The position numbers and the translations under genes were made by a program. Below, piece by piece: positions 58,650 to 64,000 of a DNA stretch of 64,000 bases. Each line of letters opens with the position of its first letter. The stretch's first letter is position 1. Location of the stretch: NCBI RefSeq assembly GCF_001411805.1, contig NZ_CP007213.1, positions 3,534,001 to 3,598,000 of the forward strand, given 5' to 3'. Source of the DNA: Burkholderia plantarii (GTDB lineage: Bacteria > Pseudomonadota > Gammaproteobacteria > Burkholderiales > Burkholderiaceae). The notes beneath the pieces are model-generated. The model had not been told where the DNA came from. It saw only the letters and a list, made by a program, of their open reading frames with translations, and ran no database searches.

Positions 58650-58753
58650 GATCGGAAAAGCGAAACGCTTCAAGGGCTATCGACGCGACGATTGTAGCGA
58701 GCCCGCCGCCCGGCCGGGAAACGAGGAATCGGCATAGCAGCGATCTCGATTCC

Positions 58754-58768
58754 AGATATCCCATATCT
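58754..58768. promoter_or_regulatory. Operator-like palindrome between LysR and MFS genes
   Basis: AGATAT-CCC-ATATCT is a perfect inverted repeat in the AT-rich block between the divergent genes, a likely LysR-family binding site. Confidence 0.5.
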
Positions 58769-58846
58769 TGATAATTCAGTTCTATGGATTAGTGATGGCG
58801 CGTAACCTCAAGCTATCGAATAAGCGAATCGAGCGAAGGAACGACG

Positions 58847-60073
58847 ATGCAACGCGCAGCCGACTCCTCCCCCCACGCCACCCGCGACGCGCGCGGCGTG
58901 CAGATCTGGCGGGCCACCCTTTCCGGATTCAGCGCCAGCCTGGTGGGTATCGGGCTGGCGCGTTTCGCCTACACCCCGCTGTTGCCGGCGATCGTCGACG
59001 CGCACTGGTTCGCGCCGTCGCTGGCCGCCTATCTGGGCGCGGCCAATCTCGCCGGCTATCTGCTCGGCGCGCTGACGGGCCGCCAGGCCGCCGCGCGAGC
59101 CGGCGTCACGCTCACGCTGCGCGCGATGATGCTGCTCGCGACGGTGGCGTTCATCGCCTGTGCGTATCCGCTCTCGTTCACGTGGTTCCTCGCCTGGCGC
59201 CTGCTCGCCGGGCTGGCCGGCGGCGCGCTGATGGTACTGGCCGCGCCCACCGTGCTGCGGCACGTGCCCGCCTCGCGGCGCGGCCTGGTGAGCGGCGTGA
59301 TCTTCATGGGCGTGGGCGTGGGCGTGGTGGCCTCCGGCACGGTCGTGCCGCTGCTGCTGCAACGCGGCCTGCCGGCCACCTGGATCGGCATCGGGCTGCT
59401 CTCGCTCGCGCTCACGGCACTCGCCTGGCACGGCTGGCCGCACGAAGCCGCACCGCCGGCCGCCCCCGCCGCCCCGGCGCGGCACCGCCACGCGCCCGCG
59501 TCGCGTCCGCTGCGCGCGCTCTACGCCGAATACGCGCTGAACGCGGCCGGCTGGGTGCCGCACATGATCTTCCTGGTCGACTACGTCACGCGCGGCCTCG
59601 GCCAGAGCCTGCAGGTGGGCGCCGAATACTGGGTGCTGTTCGGCATCGGCGCCACGCTCGGGCCGGTGTTGGCGGGCGCGCTGGCCGACCGGATCGGCTT
59701 CGGCAACGCGCTGCGGCTCGCGTTCGTGCTCGAGATCGGCGGCGTGGCGATCCCGGCGCTCGGGCTCGGCGCGTTCTGGCTGATGCTGTCGAGCGTGGTG
59801 GTGGGCGCGTTCGTCACCGGCACCGTGCCGCTCGTGCTCGGCCGGCTGCACGAACTGCTCGCGCATCATCCGGCGCGGCGCGATCCGGCCTGGCGCACGG
59901 CCACGGTCGGCTTCGCGCTGTGCCAGGCGCTGGCCGCCTACGGGCTGTCCTACGTGTTCTCGCATCACGGCGGCGACTACCGCCTGCTGTTCGCGATCGG
60001 CACCGCGTCGATGGTGCTGGCGCTGCTGATCGATCTGGCCGCCGGCCTGGCACGGCGCGGCGCGCAACCGTGA
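58847..60073 (+). CDS. YbfB/YjiJ-family MFS transporter
   Basis: The 408-residue inner-membrane protein has about 12 helices and belongs to the YbfB/YjiJ branch of the major facilitator superfamily. It opens with LSGFSASLVGIGLARFAYTPLLPAIV, the distinctive first helix of that family. The direction and substrate of transport are unknown. A GAAGGA ribosome site precedes the ATG. It diverges from the LysR gene at 58649 and is followed 47 bases later by a second MFS gene, so the two may be co-transcribed. Confidence 0.9.
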   Translation: MQRAADSSPHATRDARGVQIWRATLSGFSASLVGIGLARFAYTPLLPAIVDAHWFAPSLAAYLGAANLAGYLLGALTGRQAAARAGVTLTLRAMMLLATVAFIACAYPLSFTWFLAWRLLAGLAGGALMVLAAPTVLRHVPASRRGLVSGVIFMGVGVGVVASGTVVPLLLQRGLPATWIGIGLLSLALTALAWHGWPHEAAPPAAPAAPARHRHAPASRPLRALYAEYALNAAGWVPHMIFLVDYVTRGLGQSLQVGAEYWVLFGIGATLGPVLAGALADRIGFGNALRLAFVLEIGGVAIPALGLGAFWLMLSSVVVGAFVTGTVPLVLGRLHELLAHHPARRDPAWRTATVGFALCQALAAYGLSYVFSHHGGDYRLLFAIGTASMVLALLIDLAAGLARRGAQP

Positions 60074-60120
60074 CGCACGGCATGGCAGCCGCCGTGCCGC
60101 TCCCCCTTCGACGAGCGTAG

Positions 60121-61437
60121 ATGAGGCATCCGATGTCCCACCCGGCCCCGAGCATCGCCCCCAACCCAACCCATGCACCCAACGCGCCTGCGGCGCAAGC
60201 CGCCCCGCGCAGCTACGCCGAACGCAACGCGCGCTACTGGAAGCGCAATCTCGCGATCTGCGTGTTCGGTTCGTTCACGACGCTGGTGAGCCTGAGCATG
60301 TTGCTGCCGTTCCTGCCGCTCTACGTCGAGCAGCTCGGCGTGACGAATCCGGCCGGCATCGTGCAATGGTCGGGCGTCGCGTTCGGCGCGACCTTCTTCG
60401 GCACGGCGATCACCGCGCCGCTGTGGGGGCGGCTGGCCGACCGCTACGGCCGCAAGCCGATGCTGGTGCGCGCGGCGATCGGAATGGCGGTGGTGATGTC
60501 GCTGATCGGCGTCGCACACAGCGTGACCGAGCTGGTGGTGCTGCGGCTGGCCGCCGGTCTGATCGGCGGCTACGCGTCGGCCTCGATCGTGATGGTGGGC
60601 ACCCAGGCGCCGCGCGAGCGGGCCGGCTGGGCGCTCGGCGTGCTCTCCACGGGCGCGCTCGCCGGCAACCTGATCGGCCCGCTGGTGGGCGGCTTCCTGC
60701 CCGCGCTGGTCGGCATCCGCGGCACGTTCTTCGTGGGCGGCGCGGTGATCGCGGTGGCCGCCGTGGCCACCATCGCGCTGGTGCGCGAGGACTTCGAGCG
60801 CGGCGTGGACGGCCGCGCGCGCCGCGACGCCGCGCCGGGCGCCCACGCCACGCGCCCGGCCATCGAGCGCGCCGCGCTTGGCGCGCTGCTCGTCACCGCC
60901 ATGATGGTGCTGCTCGCCAACATGTCGATCGAGCCGATCATCACCGTCTACATCGGCCAGCTCGGCGTGCCGCACGACCATCTCGCGCGCACCGCCGGCA
61001 TCGTGATGGCCGCCTCCGCGCTCGGCAGCATGATCACGGCGCCGCGCCTGGGCGCGCTCGCCGATCGCGTCGGCGGCTGGCCGGTGATCGTCGGCTGCCT
61101 GCTCGTCACCAGCGTGATGCTGCTGCCGCAGGCGTTCGTCACGCAGTGGTGGCAGCTCGCGCTGCTGCGCGGCCTGATGGGGATGTCGATCGCCGGGCTG
61201 CTGCCGTCGATCGCCAAGCTGGTGCGGCACGCGGTGGACGAGCACCGCTCGGGCAGCGTGCTCGGCTACCTGCAATCGGCGCAGTTCTCGGGACAGGTGG
61301 TCGGGCCGCTGATCGGCGGACAGATCGGCGCGCACGTCGGGCTGCACGCGGTGTTCTTCGTCACCAGCGCGCTGCTCGTGCTGTGCGCCGTGGTGGATGG
61401 CTGGGTGCATGGGCGTCAGGCGGCGCGGCGGGCGTGA
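60121..61437 (+). CDS. MFS multidrug efflux-type transporter (MdtG-like)
   Basis: The 438-residue protein has two sets of six helices with the MFS loop motif GRLADRYGRKPMLVRA and an antiporter-type motif near GVLSTGALAGNLIGPLVGG. It resembles MdtG and other drug:proton antiporters. The ATG at 60121 sits at the end of the stretch after the previous gene; an in-frame ATG four codons later (MSHPAPS) is possible. Probably transcribed with the preceding MFS gene. Confidence 0.9.
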   Translation: MRHPMSHPAPSIAPNPTHAPNAPAAQAAPRSYAERNARYWKRNLAICVFGSFTTLVSLSMLLPFLPLYVEQLGVTNPAGIVQWSGVAFGATFFGTAITAPLWGRLADRYGRKPMLVRAAIGMAVVMSLIGVAHSVTELVVLRLAAGLIGGYASASIVMVGTQAPRERAGWALGVLSTGALAGNLIGPLVGGFLPALVGIRGTFFVGGAVIAVAAVATIALVREDFERGVDGRARRDAAPGAHATRPAIERAALGALLVTAMMVLLANMSIEPIITVYIGQLGVPHDHLARTAGIVMAASALGSMITAPRLGALADRVGGWPVIVGCLLVTSVMLLPQAFVTQWWQLALLRGLMGMSIAGLLPSIAKLVRHAVDEHRSGSVLGYLQSAQFSGQVVGPLIGGQIGAHVGLHAVFFVTSALLVLCAVVDGWVHGRQAARRA

Positions 61438-61594
61438 TCCGCTCGTGGATCCGCGCCGTGTTCCGTCCCCTTGCGGGATGTCGCGATCGCGCGCCGATGC
61501 GGGCGCGCAACGTCGCCGCGAAACTATTTTTTCCGGGTTGGCGAGCGAGTATTGACGTGCGATAACCGGGTTTTCCCTTATCCGGAGCATGACG

Positions 61595-61825
61595 ATGGCC
61601 ACGCTCGAAGCATTCCGCTCCGTGCTCGACGACACGCGCACGCCGGAAATCATCCGCAATCACATCATCGATTCGCTGCAGTACGCGCTGCGCAACTACG
61701 GCCAGGTGTTCACCGCCAAGGAAGTGGAATGGCTGAGCGCGTGGGACGACGCGCGGATTCCGCTCGCCGCGCGCAAGGAACTGGCCAGGCGCGAACCGGC
61801 GCCAGCTGTCGCGACGGGGCGCTGA
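61595..61825 (+). CDS. Small hypothetical protein (76 residues)
   Basis: This short soluble helical protein (ATLEAFRSVLDDTRTPEIIRNHII, then YALRNYGQVFTAKEVEWLSAWDDARIP) has no signal or membrane part. The ATG at 61595 is eight bases after GGAG, while an ATG six bases upstream is too close to it. Base composition is typical for the genome. No family recognised. Confidence 0.75.
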   Translation: MATLEAFRSVLDDTRTPEIIRNHIIDSLQYALRNYGQVFTAKEVEWLSAWDDARIPLAARKELARREPAPAVATGR

Positions 61826-62100
61826 GGTATCGGTCGGACGCGGCCGATAAAACGGACGGGTTGCGCCCGGCGCCGGCTCGCCGTTGCGGGCGATGGCGTG
61901 TCGCTCGCCTGATCACGCACGCGCCGGCCGGCCGGCATCGCGTCGGGCACACGTATGCGCCCTTCCCGCCGGCATCGCGCGCGAAAGCGGGCCGGCGGCT
62001 TCCTGAACCACCGAAGCGCCTTCGGCGGCGCCATGACGATGTCGATGCCGAAGGCACTCGCAAGCCCGCGTCGCCCGACGGCGCGCGCGGGCCGCCGGCC

Positions 62101-64000
62101 TCACTTGAGCCCGAAATCCACGCGCGTGGTCGCGCCCTTGTCGCCGATCCCCTTCGCGTCGAGCTTCGGCGCGACGACGAACATCCGGCTCGCGTCCACC
62201 TTCCCGTCCAGATACTCGCGCACCGCCTGCGCGCGCGCCTGGGCCAGGCGGCGCAGGCTCGCCTCGTCCACCGGCGCGTGGTCCTCCAGCGCCTGCCGCA
62301 TCTGCGCGTCGGGCAGCGTCTTCTGCAGGCCGATCAGGTTGCGCGGCTTCTTGAAGTCGGCCGCCTTGTAGGCGCGCGTCAGGTATGTCGTGACTTCGTC
62401 CGGCGCGACCTTCACCGTCATCGGATCGACGCTCTCGCCCTGCCCCACCACGTCCTTGAGCTTCTGCTGGCGCACCAGCCGCTCGACGTAGGCCTCGCGC
62501 AGGCCCGGCTCGTCGCGCGCGGGATCGACGCGGCCCGTCAGGTCGAGCCGGATCGAGGGCTTTTCGGCCAGCAGCTTCGCGATCGTGTCGAGCTTCTGCT
62601 TCGCGGCGTCGGACAGCGTCGCGAGCCCCGGCGCGAATTCCACGTAGCCGAGTTCCTCGCCGCCGCCGCCGAACGCGCTCGCGAGCAGCGAGAACGGCGC
62701 CGTCACGGCCTTCTTCAGCAGGTTCAGCACCGCATGCCAGATCAGCCCGCCGACGCTGAATTGCGGATTCGACAGCGAGCCCGACACCGGAATGTTCACG
62801 TCGATCTCGCCGCGCGAGTTCTTCAGCAGCGAGATCGCCAGGCGCACCGGCAGCTTCGTCGCCGTGTCGTTGTCGACGTGGTCGCCGAACGTGAGCTGGT
62901 CGATGAAGATGTGGTTGTTCGCGCTGAGCTGGTCGTCCGCGAGCTGGTAGTGCAGGTCGACGTTGAGCTTGCCCTTCGTGATCGGATAGCCCGCGTACTT
63001 GGCCGAATACGGCGTGAGATTGGTCAGCTCGATGCCGTGCGCCGAGGCCGTCAGGTCGAGCGCCGGCTTCGCGATCAGCGGGTTCACCGAGCCCTTGATC
63101 GAGATCGGGCCGTTGCCCTCGAGGCTCGCGCCGATATCGACGGGCGCGGGCGTCTGCGACTCGGTGCCGAACGCGCCGACCGTGCCCTTGATCGCGACCA
63201 GGTCGGCCGTGTAGTTCGGGCGGATGAAGTTGTCGGTGTAGGTCACGCGGCCATCGCGCAGCAGCAGTTCGCCGACGCGCATTCGCACCGGCCGGCTCGG
63301 CGCCGGCGCGGCCGTCACGAGCGCCGGTGCCGATGCCGGCACGGCCGCCGCGACAGTGGTTGCGGACGCAACGTCCAGCGGCGCCGCCGGCGTGGCGGCC
63401 GAGGCCGGCTGCGCGCTCGCGGCCGCCACCGCGGACGCGGCCGGCGAGAGCGGCACCGGCTGCGTGCCGCCCGCGCCTCGCGTCAGCGACTGCGCCGGGC
63501 CGCTCTGTTTCGCCACCACGTCGCTGAGGTTAAGCCGCCCCTGCGGGTCGAGCAGCACGCGGCCGTAGAAGTTCGCGAACGTCACGCGCGCGGCGTCCAC
63601 GTCGGTGCCGCGCGCGCTGTCGTAGTTGGCCTTGAGGTTCGACAGCGCGAGCGAGCGCCAGCCCGCGAACGGATCCGACGAAGCCTTGTCGAGCAGCCGC
63701 ACGTCGACCAGCGCGAGGTCGCCGCGATACGACGCCCGGGTGGCCGCGCCGGCCTGCGACACGGCGAGATCGCCGTTCGCGTCGAGCAGCGCGCTCGCGA
63801 TCGTCGCGTTGAGCGCGCTGCCGAAATACGGCTCGAACGCGGCCGCGTCGAGCCGCTTGCCATCGATGCGCAGGCGCGCGTCGAGCGGCGCGGCGCGCAC
63901 CTCGCCCGCGATCTCGACGCTGCCCTTGCGGTTCAGCGTGGTGCGCAGCGACAGCGGCAGCGGCTTCGACAGATCGTCGCTGATCGGGCCGAGCTTCAGC
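62101..64000 (-). CDS. DUF748/AsmA-like envelope protein (5' end beyond window)
   Basis: The reading frame continues through the right edge with no stop codon, so only the C-terminal 633 residues are visible. They contain the AsmA-like beta-helical groove repeats of the DUF748 type (for example NFIRPNYTADLVAIKGTVGAF and the VGGLIWHAVLNLLKKAVTAPF segment), an Ala/Pro-rich linker in the middle and a final charged helical region (RLDLTGRVDPARDEPGLREAYVE). Members of the AsmA superfamily carry lipids between the inner and outer membrane. It is presumably anchored in the inner membrane by a missing N-terminal helix. Confidence 0.9.
   Translation of the reverse strand, partial: LKLGPISDDLSKPLPLSLRTTLNRKGSVEIAGEVRAAPLDARLRIDGKRLDAAAFEPYFGSALNATIASALLDANGDLAVSQAGAATRASYRGDLALVDVRLLDKASSDPFAGWRSLALSNLKANYDSARGTDVDAARVTFANFYGRVLLDPQGRLNLSDVVAKQSGPAQSLTRGAGGTQPVPLSPAASAVAAASAQPASAATPAAPLDVASATTVAAAVPASAPALVTAAPAPSRPVRMRVGELLLRDGRVTYTDNFIRPNYTADLVAIKGTVGAFGTESQTPAPVDIGASLEGNGPISIKGSVNPLIAKPALDLTASAHGIELTNLTPYSAKYAGYPITKGKLNVDLHYQLADDQLSANNHIFIDQLTFGDHVDNDTATKLPVRLAISLLKNSRGEIDVNIPVSGSLSNPQFSVGGLIWHAVLNLLKKAVTAPFSLLASAFGGGGEELGYVEFAPGLATLSDAAKQKLDTIAKLLAEKPSIRLDLTGRVDPARDEPGLREAYVERLVRQQKLKDVVGQGESVDPMTVKVAPDEVTTYLTRAYKAADFKKPRNLIGLQKTLPDAQMRQALEDHAPVDEASLRRLAQARAQAVREYLDGKVDASRMFVVAPKLDAKGIGDKGATTRVDFGLK

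Overview
The window is GC-rich DNA (about 70% by eye) with strongly G/C-biased third codon positions. Gene content points to a Burkholderia, most likely a plant-associated species of the gladioli/glumae type; the genus is inferred from family resemblance and the species is a guess. Six LysR-type regulators and a scatter of transporters and oxidoreductases suggest a secondary-chromosome accessory region. No tRNA, rRNA, CRISPR array or intact transposase gene was seen.

1-13600: one bacterial cellulose operon read rightwards, bcsD-bcsP-bcsQ-bcsA-bcsB-bcsZ-bcsC. Stop and start codons overlap at four of the six junctions or lie a few bases apart. All parts of a secretion machine are present: a c-di-GMP-responsive synthase (BcsA with PilZ), its periplasmic partner BcsB, a GH8 cellulase, an outer-membrane TPR-porin, a ParA-like ATPase and the crystallinity subunit BcsD. 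BcsC carries a roughly 200-residue Gln/Gly/Tyr/Pro repeat between its TPR part and its barrel, the most unusual protein feature here.

13850-32300: metabolic and regulatory genes arranged as divergent regulator/target pairs: LysR with a royal-jelly/yellow-family secreted protein, two aldo/keto reductases, a ureidoglycolate-lyase-like protein, LysR with an MFS exporter, an Nramp-like transporter with altered metal-site motifs, an OprB-type sugar porin, an SGNH hydrolase and catalase-peroxidase KatG with a clear terminator. A 60-bp pentanucleotide tract that ends in a G-quadruplex motif follows the first aldo/keto reductase.

32325-35600: after another LysR gene comes a lower-GC islet holding one Schlafen/AlbA_2-type ATP-binding protein, a pair of imperfect direct repeats and a perfect 21-bp inverted repeat with a 3-base loop. 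This is the best candidate for recently acquired DNA and possibly for a small defence or regulatory element.

35597-47431: two solitary ABC substrate-binding proteins (ArgT-like and MetQ-like), an aspartoacylase-family peptidase, a general porin with a strong terminator, a possible small RNA, small hypotheticals, a Fur-box-preceded haem-type ABC permease and ATPase (HmuUV-like, without their usual partner genes nearby), threonine aldolase, MarR, and two cell-envelope proteins.

48058-64000: a cyanide-insensitive-type bd oxidase operon (cydA-cydB-DUF2474) with a perfect Anr/FNR site upstream, then LysR, SnoaL-like, old-yellow-enzyme and glyoxalase genes, a squalene-synthase-like gene, two AhpD-like proteins, LysR with two MFS transporters, and a DUF748 envelope protein cut by the window end.
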